In this document: positions 1 to 7,844 of the stretch, in pieces
Layout of the letters: the number at the start of each line of letters is the position of its first letter
How positions within the stretch are numbered: the stretch's first letter is position 1
Position numbers and translations under genes: made by a program
The notes under the pieces: generated by a model
What the model was told of the DNA's origin: nothing
What the model saw: the letters and a program-made list of their open reading frames with translations, nothing else
The model's database searches: none
Source: Streptomyces chattanoogensis
GTDB lineage: Bacteria; Actinomycetota; Actinomycetes; Streptomycetales; Streptomycetaceae
Direction: 5' to 3'
Length of the DNA stretch: 64,000 nt
Assembly (NCBI RefSeq): GCF_001294335.1
Contig: NZ_LGKG01000147.1
Coordinates: 19,236 to 83,235 of the forward strand

Positions 1-270
1 TTCAACGTGCTCACCGGCTCGATGTCGCTCGTCGGACCGCGGCCTCCCCTACCGGAGGAGTGCGCCGCGTACGGCCCGGACATCCGGCGGCGGCTGCTCG
101 TCAAGCCCGGCCTCACCGGTCTGTGGCAGATCAGCGGGCGCAGCGACCTGCCATGGGAGGAGGCGGTCCGGTTGGACCTGCGGTACGTGGAGGACTGGTC
201 GCTCGCCCTGGACACGGTGATTTTGTGGAAGACGCTGCGTGCGGTGCTCCAGGGGCAGGGGGCGTACTGA
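1..270 (+). CDS. Sugar transferase (undecaprenyl-phosphate glycosyl-1-phosphate transferase), C-terminal part
   Basis: The gene is cut by the left edge, and only its last 89 residues are present. They carry the core of the bacterial sugar transferase family: the GSMSLVGPRP block near the start and KPGLTGLWQISGRS in the middle. Family members move a sugar-1-phosphate onto undecaprenyl phosphate at the cytoplasmic membrane, which starts repeat-unit synthesis. Its place at the head of an exopolysaccharide operon fits this role. The substrate sugar cannot be judged from the fragment. Confidence 0.93.
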   Translation, partial: FNVLTGSMSLVGPRPPLPEECAAYGPDIRRRLLVKPGLTGLWQISGRSDLPWEEAVRLDLRYVEDWSLALDTVILWKTLRAVLQGQGAY

Positions 271-343
271 TGCGCGGGGGGCGTCGTCCGGTCGGCGTAC
301 GGACCGCAGGCCACAAGGGCCTGCCTGGGGTGAGGAACGGGTC

Positions 344-1669
344 ATGAGAGTCAGCGTTTTCGGGCTCGGCTACGTGGGCTGCGTATCGGCCGCGTGCCTG
401 GCCAGCATGGGGCACGAGGTCATCGGGGTGGACGTGAACCAGGTGAAGGTCGACCTGGTCAACGACGGCAAGGCGCCGGTGGTCGAGGAGCGGATCGGCG
501 AGCTCATCGCCGAGGTCGTGCGGACCGGAGCGTTGCGCGCCACCCGCGACGTCCACGAGGCGATCACGGGCAGCGAGGTGTCGCTGGTCTGCGTGGGCAC
601 GCCGTCGGAGCCCAACGGCAGCCTGTGCACTACCTACTTGGAACGGGTCACCGAGCAGATCGGCGCCGCGCTGGCCGAGGGGGCCGAGCAGGGGGGCCGG
701 CACACCGTCGTGTTCCGCAGCACCATGCTCCCGGGCACCTGCCTGAACCTGCTGGTACCGATCCTGGAGAAGAACGTCGGCGGCACGGCCGGGGTGGACA
801 TCGGGGTCGCGGTCAACCCGGAGTTCCTGCGCGAGGGCACGAGCGTGCGGGACTTCTTCGACCCGCCCAAGACCGTCATCGGCGAGCTCGACCCGGCAAG
901 CGGCGATGTGGTGAGGGCGCTGTACGACGGCTTGCCCGGCGAGGTGTTCCGGGTGCCGGTCCCGACGGCCGAGGCAATCAAGTACGCGGACAACGCGTTC
1001 CACGGCCTCAAGATCGGCTTCGCGAACGAGCTGGGCGCGGTGTGCCAGGCACTCGGAGTGGACTCGCACCAGGTGATGGACGTGTTCCTGGCCGACCGCA
1101 AGCTGAACATCAGCCCCGCCTACCTGCGGCCCGGCTTCGCCTTCGGTGGCTCCTGCCTGCCCAAGGACCTGCGCAGCCTGGTCCACGCGGCGCGGCGGGC
1201 CGACATCTCGGTGCCCATCCTCGCCCACGTGCTGCCCTCCAACGCCGACCATCTGCAGCGCGCGGTGGGCCTGGTCGAGCGCACCGGCAAGCGCCGGGTG
1301 GGCCTGTTCGGGCTGTCCTTCAAACCCGGCACCGACGACCTCCGCGAGAGCCCGCTCGTCGAGCTGGCGGAGCGGCTCTTCGGCAAGGGTTACGACCTGC
1401 GGATCCACGACGCCAATGTGAGCCTCTCCCGGCTGATGGGCGCGAACCGCGAGTACATCGAGACCCGGCTGCCGCACCTCGCGCAGCTGCTTGCGGACTC
1501 CGTCGGCGAGGTGCTCGAGCACGCCGAGGTGTGCCTGGTCGGGACCAGGGATCCGGCCGTGCTGTCGGCGCTGCCCCATGGCGACGGCCCGGTGATTGTC
1601 GACCTCATCCACCTTCCCGACGCCGACGCGCGCCGGACCGAACCGGGGTACATGGGCCTTGCTTGGTGA
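344..1669 (+). CDS. Nucleotide-sugar 6-dehydrogenase, AlgD/GDP-mannose dehydrogenase-like
   Basis: A 441-residue UDP-glucose/GDP-mannose dehydrogenase family protein that oxidises a sugar nucleotide to a uronic acid with two NAD+. The N-terminal Rossmann motif GLGYVG, the VNPEFLREG segment and the active-site stretch GGSCLPKDLR are all intact. From memory, the run from PGFAFGGSCLPKD to GTDDLRESPLVELAE is closer to AlgD (GDP-mannose 6-dehydrogenase) than to UDP-glucose dehydrogenase, so GDP-mannuronate is the favoured product. This is a judgement, not an alignment. The ATG at 344 follows a GAGGAA-type ribosome site, so the upstream in-frame extension is not used. Confidence 0.9.
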   Translation: MRVSVFGLGYVGCVSAACLASMGHEVIGVDVNQVKVDLVNDGKAPVVEERIGELIAEVVRTGALRATRDVHEAITGSEVSLVCVGTPSEPNGSLCTTYLERVTEQIGAALAEGAEQGGRHTVVFRSTMLPGTCLNLLVPILEKNVGGTAGVDIGVAVNPEFLREGTSVRDFFDPPKTVIGELDPASGDVVRALYDGLPGEVFRVPVPTAEAIKYADNAFHGLKIGFANELGAVCQALGVDSHQVMDVFLADRKLNISPAYLRPGFAFGGSCLPKDLRSLVHAARRADISVPILAHVLPSNADHLQRAVGLVERTGKRRVGLFGLSFKPGTDDLRESPLVELAERLFGKGYDLRIHDANVSLSRLMGANREYIETRLPHLAQLLADSVGEVLEHAEVCLVGTRDPAVLSALPHGDGPVIVDLIHLPDADARRTEPGYMGLAW

Positions 1670-2939
1670 CACATCGTTTGGTGACACGGCCAGCGGCGAC
1701 CGGCCGGACCGGCGCGCGCTGATCCTGGTGGAAAACCTGTCGGTGCCGTTCGACCGGCGGGTGTGGCAGGAGTGCACGACGCTGCGCGACGCGGGCTGGA
1801 AGGTGCACGTCATCTGTCCCCGGGGAAACAAGCGGGACACGGAGCCGGAGGCGGTGATCGACGGGGTGCAGATCCACCGCTACCCGTTGCGCGCGGCCAC
1901 CGGAGGGCCGGCCGGCTATCTGCGGGAGTACGGATCGGCGTTGTGGCATACGGCCCGGCTGGCCCGCAAGGTCGGCCCGGTCGACGTGGTCCACGCCTGC
2001 AACCCACCCGACCTGCTGTTCCTGCCGGCACAGTGGCTGAAGCGGCGCGGCGCGCGATTCGTCTTCGACCAGCACGACCTGGTACCCGAGCTGTACCTCT
2101 CCCGGTTCGACCGCGGCGAGGATCTGCTCTACCGCGCCGTGTGCGCGCTGGAACGTCGGACCTACCGGGCCGCGGACGTCGTGCTCGCCACGAACGAGAG
2201 CTACAAGGACGTTGCGGTGCGTCGTGGCGGTCGACGCCCTGAGGACGTTTTCGTGGTCCGCAGCGCGCCCCAGGTCGACCGGTTCCAACCGGTGCCGCCC
2301 GAGCCCGAGTTGAAGCGCGGCAAGCCTCATCTGCTGTGCTACCTCGGTGTCATGGGCCCGCAGGACGGCGTCGACTATGCCTTGCGGGCCCTTGCGAAGC
2401 TGCGCGACGAGCTCCGGCGGACCGACTGGCATGCGGTGTTCGTCGGCGCCGGCGACGCCTTCGACGCGATGGTGGAGCTGTCCCGGCAGCTCGGGCTCTC
2501 CGAACAGGTGCAGTTCACCGGGCGCATTCCGGACGCCGACCTGGTGCGCTACCTGTCCACCGCGGACGTATGCCTTTCCCCCGACCCGCGCAATCCACTC
2601 AACGACGTGTCGACCATGAACAAGGTCCTGGAGTACATGGCGATGGGCCGGCCGATCGTCTCGTTCGACCTGAAGGAGGCGCGCGTCTCCGCCGGTGACG
2701 CCGCCGTCTACGCGCCCGCCAACGACGAGGCCGAATTCGCCGGACTCATCGCGCTGTTGCTGGACGATCCGGAGAAGCGGGCGCGGATGGGCAAGATCGG
2801 CCAGGAGCGGATCGACGGGCAGCTTTCCTGGCGGAACTCGCAAGCGTCGCTGCTCGCCGCCTACGCCGCTGCCTGCCGTGACCGCACTCCGGCGTCGGCG
2901 GGCGACCCGCTCCGGGCAGGGAAGAGGCCGCGCCGTTGA
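1659..2939 (+). CDS. Glycosyltransferase family 4 (GT-B fold)
   Basis: About 426 residues beginning near RRALILVENLSVPFDRR, the usual N-terminus of GT4 EPS glycosyltransferases. The donor-binding half includes YLGVMGPQDGVDY, the acceptor-side FVFDQHDLVPE, and the C-terminal block EYMAMGRPIVSFD. It should add a sugar to the lipid-linked repeat unit on the cytoplasmic face. The start is uncertain: in-frame starts are TTG 1596, TTG 1659 and GTG 1728. I chose TTG 1659 because 1596 lies deep inside the preceding gene and 1728 would remove the first beta strand. Confidence 0.88.
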   Translation: MLGDTSFGDTASGDRPDRRALILVENLSVPFDRRVWQECTTLRDAGWKVHVICPRGNKRDTEPEAVIDGVQIHRYPLRAATGGPAGYLREYGSALWHTARLARKVGPVDVVHACNPPDLLFLPAQWLKRRGARFVFDQHDLVPELYLSRFDRGEDLLYRAVCALERRTYRAADVVLATNESYKDVAVRRGGRRPEDVFVVRSAPQVDRFQPVPPEPELKRGKPHLLCYLGVMGPQDGVDYALRALAKLRDELRRTDWHAVFVGAGDAFDAMVELSRQLGLSEQVQFTGRIPDADLVRYLSTADVCLSPDPRNPLNDVSTMNKVLEYMAMGRPIVSFDLKEARVSAGDAAVYAPANDEAEFAGLIALLLDDPEKRARMGKIGQERIDGQLSWRNSQASLLAAYAAACRDRTPASAGDPLRAGKRPRR

Positions 2940-4303
2940 GCGATGACACGGTACGCCTGGTCACGATCGGGCGGATTCTCTGTCGGCGCTGGCGGCTTCT
3001 CGCCGTCGTCGCCGTGGTGGGCGCGCTCGTCGGCTACGGCGCCTCCCTGCTGTTCCCGCCGAGTTACACGACCTCGGCATCGGTACTGCTGGCGGGGCAG
3101 TGGGAGGAGCGCGAGCTGCTGACTCAGGCGGAAATCGCGGCCAGTTCGGCGGTGGTCGACCGCGCGGCTGCCACGCTCGGCTGGACCGGCGTCAGCGGCA
3201 GCGAGCTGCGGGATCGAGTGAGCGCACAGGCCGCCGACGGAAACATCATCAAGATCTCGGGTACGGCCGACACCCCGGAGCGCGCGCAGCGGCTCTCCGA
3301 CCAGGTCGCCCGGCAATTCGTCGCCTTCGCCGCGCGGATCGCAGGCGACAGCACCGACCCCGAAGCGGCTACGGGGCCCGAGGCCCTGCGGCAGAAGGTG
3401 GCGCAGACCAACCGCCGCATCACCGACCTCGCCAATGCGGCCGATCCGGGGCAGACCGTGGAGAGCGTGCAGGCCCGCACCGAGCTCGAGCAGCTGCGTA
3501 CCGCGCTGCAGGAGGCCATGAAGAAGCTGGACGAGGCCGACCTGGCGACCAACAAGGCCAACATGGTCGTCATGGGGCCGGCGGCCCGGCCGACCGGCGA
3601 GGCACCCCCGACGAGGATGCAGCTCACCGCCGCCGGGGCGCTGCTGTTCCTCCTGCTCGCGGTCATCGGCCATCTCGCCGCCGCACGGGTGAATCGCCGA
3701 CTGCGCACCGAACCGGCGATCGCCGCGGCGCTGGGCTCGGCGCTGCTGGGTACCGTCGACGTGCCCGGTGAACGGCCCGGGCACCGGCAAAAAGGCCATG
3801 GCCCGCGGGCCTGGATCCGCCGGCTGCTGGGCGTCGACACCCGGTGGGACATACCGACCCCGCAGACGTCCGGCGACGAGGCCAGCAGGAGTATCCGCTA
3901 CCGGCGGGTGTGCGCTCGCCTCCGGGACCAGCTGCCGGCCCCGCGGCGGCTGCTGGTTGTCGTACCGGACGGCGACGAGATCGCCCGCCGGGCCGCCGGG
4001 CAGCTCGTCGCCGAGGCCAAGAGCGATCCGCTGCTGCGAGTGGTGGGGGTTTCGGTGTCCCAGCCGATGGTGCCGGACCGCGACACCGAGTCCGGTGCCC
4101 TGGTCGTGCTCAGCGCGGGCAGCTGGACCGCAGGGGAGCTCGCCGGCATCGCCGAGGCGTGTGCGGACGGCAAGCACGAGGTCGTCGGCATCGTCGTCGC
4201 CGGCACGGTCCGGGCCCGTCCGACGCGGTCTGCCGGCCGTCCTCCGGAAGACGCCACTCTGGCGCTCGCGGTTCCCGGCCACGCGACGGGAGGTTCAGTG
4301 TGA
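2936..4303 (+). CDS. Wzz-type polysaccharide co-polymerase with degenerate BY-kinase-like domain (1)
   Basis: A 455-residue protein starting at TTG 2936, which overlaps the stop of the glycosyltransferase (TTGA). A transmembrane helix lies at about residues 20-42, followed by the conserved FPPSYTTSASVLL stretch, a helical periplasmic domain with coiled-coil character, and a second membrane helix near residues 225-250. The remaining cytoplasmic 190 residues look like a BY-kinase/ParA-type fold (RRLLVVVPDGDE, GIVVAGTV), but no Walker A lysine motif or tyrosine tail is visible. The family sets polymer chain length with Wzy. It is probably a scaffold rather than a kinase. Confidence 0.82.
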   Translation: MSDDTVRLVTIGRILCRRWRLLAVVAVVGALVGYGASLLFPPSYTTSASVLLAGQWEERELLTQAEIAASSAVVDRAAATLGWTGVSGSELRDRVSAQAADGNIIKISGTADTPERAQRLSDQVARQFVAFAARIAGDSTDPEAATGPEALRQKVAQTNRRITDLANAADPGQTVESVQARTELEQLRTALQEAMKKLDEADLATNKANMVVMGPAARPTGEAPPTRMQLTAAGALLFLLLAVIGHLAAARVNRRLRTEPAIAAALGSALLGTVDVPGERPGHRQKGHGPRAWIRRLLGVDTRWDIPTPQTSGDEASRSIRYRRVCARLRDQLPAPRRLLVVVPDGDEIARRAAGQLVAEAKSDPLLRVVGVSVSQPMVPDRDTESGALVVLSAGSWTAGELAGIAEACADGKHEVVGIVVAGTVRARPTRSAGRPPEDATLALAVPGHATGGSV

Positions 4304-5877
4304 CGACGAGCGCTACGCAGCAGACACAGCAGTCGTCGGCCGCCGCTCCGCTGCTGGACCTGCAGGCGCTGGTGGTGGCGGTGCGCAGGCGTCGCCGCCT
4401 CTGGTGCTCCCTGGCGCTCCTGGGGCTGCTGGTCGGCGCGGCGGTGGCGGTCCTGCTGCCGGCGCCGCCGAGCGCGGTGACCAAGGTGCTGGTCGCGCAC
4501 AAGGAGGACCAGCCCAACGACCCCGGAACGCTGATCCGCACCGACGCCGAGCTGCTGGGGACCACGCGGGTCGCCGGCAAGGCCCTGCAGATCCTCAAGT
4601 CGTCGGAAAGCCCGGAAGACTTCATGCGGGACTACCGGGGTACCGGCCTGACCAACAACCTGCTGCAGATCGATGTGACAGGTGACAGCGACGCGGAAGC
4701 GGTGAGCCGAGCCAAGGCGCTGGCCGATGCGTTCGTCGCCGACCATGTGAAGCGGATACGGGAGGCCGCGAACGCCGAGGCCACGACCCTGCTCGACCAG
4801 CGCGACCGACTGCGGGACGAACTCGCCCAGGTCAACACGGCGATCGGAGACCGAACGCCGGAGAGCGACCCGAAAGCGTCGGCGAGCATGGAGTCGCTCT
4901 TCGCCCGCCGGGCCGAGCTCAAATCGAAGATAGCCGATTTCGGCCAGCGCGCCGCGGAGGCGCGCATCGGCACCCCCCAGCTCATCGTCGGCACGCAGAT
5001 CGTGGACGCCCCGCGCGCGGTGCAGCACTCCCTGCCGAAAGCCGCTGTCACCAACGCCGCGATCGGGCTCGTCCTCGGGCTGGTCCTCGGGCTCGCGTTG
5101 GCCGCGGTCGGCGCGGTGGTGGCGGACCGCCCCGTGCTGCGCCGGGAGATCGCGGCGAACCTGGGCGCCTCGGTCATCGCGGAGCTGCGCCGCGTGCCCC
5201 GCCGGCCGGCCAGGCCGTGGCAGCGCCGACGGACCCGGGCGGCACGCGAACGGCTCACCGCGACCCTGGCCCGCACCGTGCGCGGCGCCGCGGAACCGGT
5301 GTCGCTGCTGGAACTGGGCTGTGCGCGCAGCACGAGCGTGATCGCCCTGGACCTCGCCGGGGCACTGGCGGCGGAGGAGCCAGTGGTCATCGTCGACGGT
5401 CTGCCCGGCCCGCAGCTCGCCAACCGCCGCCAGAAGCCAGGAGACCCAACCGTGGTCAGCGGCGAGCGTGCCGCGGCCCTGTCGCATCAGGAGCGCCGGC
5501 TCGGCGTCGGCTCGGTCGCGCCCGGCACGGCATGGACCGACCTCCAGTACCTCGGCACTCAGACCGTGCTCGTCGTGCGTGCCGGGCACGGCAGCGCCGC
5601 ATGGCTGCACACCGTGGCGCGGCAGCTCGCGGACCAGCGCATTCCGGTGATCGGTGTGGTGCTGATCGACCCCGATCCGCGTGACCGGACCGACGGCACC
5701 CTGTGGGACGGGCTGCACATCGCGCTGCGCGGCCAGAACGAGCGGCTGGCCCGACAGAACGGGACGGGCCGGCGGCGGACGGAGCGGCTGCCGATGTGGG
5801 CGAGTGGGGCCTCCCCTGCTCGAACGGAGTTGAGAGCCGGGGGAAGGGTCCCGGACAACGACCAGGAGGCGCGGTAG
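4300..5877 (+). CDS. Wzz-type polysaccharide co-polymerase with degenerate BY-kinase-like domain (2)
   Basis: A second co-polymerase of 525 residues, starting at GTG 4300 (GTGA overlap with the previous stop) behind a GGGAGG ribosome site. A membrane helix lies at about residues 33-53, a coiled-coil-rich extracytoplasmic part (HVKRIREAANAEA, LLDQRDRLRDEL) follows, and a second helix sits near residue 250. The C-terminal domain resembles a BY-kinase (VVIVDGLPG in the place of Walker A-prime, IPVIGVVLIDPD), again without a recognisable Walker A GK[ST] motif. Two adjacent co-polymerases suggest a heteromeric chain-length complex. Confidence 0.8.
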   Translation: MTTSATQQTQQSSAAAPLLDLQALVVAVRRRRRLWCSLALLGLLVGAAVAVLLPAPPSAVTKVLVAHKEDQPNDPGTLIRTDAELLGTTRVAGKALQILKSSESPEDFMRDYRGTGLTNNLLQIDVTGDSDAEAVSRAKALADAFVADHVKRIREAANAEATTLLDQRDRLRDELAQVNTAIGDRTPESDPKASASMESLFARRAELKSKIADFGQRAAEARIGTPQLIVGTQIVDAPRAVQHSLPKAAVTNAAIGLVLGLVLGLALAAVGAVVADRPVLRREIAANLGASVIAELRRVPRRPARPWQRRRTRAARERLTATLARTVRGAAEPVSLLELGCARSTSVIALDLAGALAAEEPVVIVDGLPGPQLANRRQKPGDPTVVSGERAAALSHQERRLGVGSVAPGTAWTDLQYLGTQTVLVVRAGHGSAAWLHTVARQLADQRIPVIGVVLIDPDPRDRTDGTLWDGLHIALRGQNERLARQNGTGRRRTERLPMWASGASPARTELRAGGRVPDNDQEAR

Positions 5878-5880
5878 GAC

Positions 5881-7827
5881 ATGTGTGGCATCGCAGGCAC
5901 GTACCGATGGCCGGACGGAAAGGTCGTGACCGACCGGCTCACCGATACCCTCGCCCACCGAGGTCCGGACGGGGCGGGCCGGTACAGCCACCCCGCAGGT
6001 GACGGCGAAGTGCACCTCGGGCACCGCCGGCTGGCCATCATCGACCTGTCCGGGACCGGCGCCCAGCCGATGGTCTCGGACGGCCTCGCCCTGACGTACA
6101 ACGGCGAGCTGTACAACGCTCCCGAGCTGCGTGCCGAGCTGGCAGCCGCCGGGGTGCGCTTTCGCGGTACCTCCGACACCGAGGTGCTTCTCGAGGCGTG
6201 GCGGCGCTGGGGCACCGACTGCCTGCCCCGGCTGCGCGGCATGTTCGCGTTCGGGATCTTCGACGAGCGCACCGGTGAACTGGTGCTCGTCCGCGACCAG
6301 TTGGGCATCAAGCCGCTGTTCCTGATGCGGCGCGGCGAGGGCCTGGTGTTCGCCTCCGAGCTCAAGGCGCTCGCCGCCGCGACCGGCGGACCGCTGGAAG
6401 TGGACCAAGCGGCGCTGGTGGCCTCACTGCTGTACTACTGGGTGCCGGACTCGCGGTGCGCGTTCCGCGAAGCGGAGAAGCTGCCGCCGGGGAGCTGGCT
6501 GCGGATCCGGCCCGACGGCCGGGTGGAGCGCGGCCGGTACTGGCACCTGAAGGACGTCGCCGCCGAGGGCCGGGAGCGGGCCCGGAGCGGCGAACAGCCC
6601 GATCTGGCCGCCATCGTCGAGGAGTCCACCCGGCAGCACCTGCTCTCCGACGTACCCGTGGCGACCTTCCTCTCCGGCGGGCTCGACTCCAGCTACCTGA
6701 CCGCGCTGGCGGCCCGCCACCAACCCGGGATCTCCGCCTACACGATCGGGTTCCGCGCCGAGGACGCCAAGTTCGAGGCGATGCCGGACGACCTGCGCTA
6801 CGCCCGGCGGGTGGCCGAGCGGTTCGGCGTCGACCTGCACGAGATCGAGATCGCCCCGAACGTACTCGACCTGCTGCCGGAGATGACGTACCACCTGGAC
6901 GAGCCGATCGGCGACCCCGCCGCGATCAACACCTTCCTGATCTGCTCGGCCGCCCGGGAGGCCGGGGTCAAGGTGATGCTCTCGGGGATGGGTGCCGACG
7001 AGCTGTTCGCCGGCTACCGCAAGCACCTGGCCAACCTGCTGGCGCTGCGCTACCAGCGCATCCCGCGGCCCCTGCGGCGCGGCCTGTCCGGGGTCGTGGA
7101 CCGGCTTCCGGTCGCCACGTCCCGCCGGGGGTACAGATCGGTGCGCTTCGCGAAGCGGTTCCTCTCCTTCGCCGATCTGCCGGAGGAGACCGCGTTCCGG
7201 CGCAGCTACACCATGTACGACCGGAACGAGCTGCTCGCCCTGGTCGATCCGGACCTGGCGGGAACGGTCGAGGACGTGCTGACCGAGCATGCGGACATCT
7301 ACCAGGACAACGACCTCGACGACTTCGTCAACCGCATGTGCCTGGGCGACGCCCGGATGTTCCTGCCGGGCCTGAACCTCACGTACACGGACCGCTCCAG
7401 CATGGCCGCGTCGACCGAGGTGCGGGTGCCGTACGTGGACGTCGAGGTGGTCAAGGCGGCGTTCGCCGTGCCAGGCAACCGCAAGATCGCCGGACGACAG
7501 GGCAAGGCCGTCCTCAAGGAGGCGGCCACCTCGATCCTGCCCCGCGAGATCGTGTACCGGCCCAAGGGCCTGTTCAGCGCCCCGCTGCGTGCCTGGATGA
7601 GCCGGGATCTGGCGCCGCTGGTGCGCGAGGTGGTGCACGACGGCGTGCTCGTCAACTCCGGGCTCCTGCGCCGCGATGCGCTGGCCCGCATGGTCGCCGA
7701 GGACGCCGCCGGGCAGCGGGACTTCTCCAAGCATCTGTGGCATGTGCTGACCCTCGAGTACTGGTATCGCGGCGCGACCTCCGGGTCCCGCCAGAACGCT
7801 CACTTGACGGCCTGGAAGACGGCTTAG
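5881..7827 (+). CDS. AsnB-type glutamine amidotransferase (asparagine synthase family)
   Basis: A 648-residue class II glutamine amidotransferase. MCGIAGTYRW supplies Cys2 as the glutaminase nucleophile. The N-terminal Ntn domain runs to about residue 210, and the ATP-pyrophosphatase domain follows with the P-loop FLSGGLDSS near residue 262 and GMGADELFAGY near residue 370. Members inside polysaccharide loci are proposed to amidate the carboxylate of a uronic acid, which fits the uronate-forming dehydrogenase five genes earlier. Free asparagine synthesis cannot be excluded from sequence. It begins three bases after the preceding stop. Confidence 0.88.
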   Translation: MCGIAGTYRWPDGKVVTDRLTDTLAHRGPDGAGRYSHPAGDGEVHLGHRRLAIIDLSGTGAQPMVSDGLALTYNGELYNAPELRAELAAAGVRFRGTSDTEVLLEAWRRWGTDCLPRLRGMFAFGIFDERTGELVLVRDQLGIKPLFLMRRGEGLVFASELKALAAATGGPLEVDQAALVASLLYYWVPDSRCAFREAEKLPPGSWLRIRPDGRVERGRYWHLKDVAAEGRERARSGEQPDLAAIVEESTRQHLLSDVPVATFLSGGLDSSYLTALAARHQPGISAYTIGFRAEDAKFEAMPDDLRYARRVAERFGVDLHEIEIAPNVLDLLPEMTYHLDEPIGDPAAINTFLICSAAREAGVKVMLSGMGADELFAGYRKHLANLLALRYQRIPRPLRRGLSGVVDRLPVATSRRGYRSVRFAKRFLSFADLPEETAFRRSYTMYDRNELLALVDPDLAGTVEDVLTEHADIYQDNDLDDFVNRMCLGDARMFLPGLNLTYTDRSSMAASTEVRVPYVDVEVVKAAFAVPGNRKIAGRQGKAVLKEAATSILPREIVYRPKGLFSAPLRAWMSRDLAPLVREVVHDGVLVNSGLLRRDALARMVAEDAAGQRDFSKHLWHVLTLEYWYRGATSGSRQNAHLTAWKTA

Positions 7828-7844
7828 AAACAAGGGGACTTCGG

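Noticed and set aside
131..1840. A 569-codon minus-strand open frame opposite the dehydrogenase.
   Set aside because: It is a high-GC shadow frame with Arg/Gly/His-rich composition and no recognisable motif, while the + strand carries an intact known enzyme.
3898..6408. An 836-codon minus-strand open frame across three polysaccharide genes.
   Set aside because: Same reason: it lies opposite conserved coding sequence, has no family motifs and crosses the boundaries of two co-polymerases and the amidotransferase.
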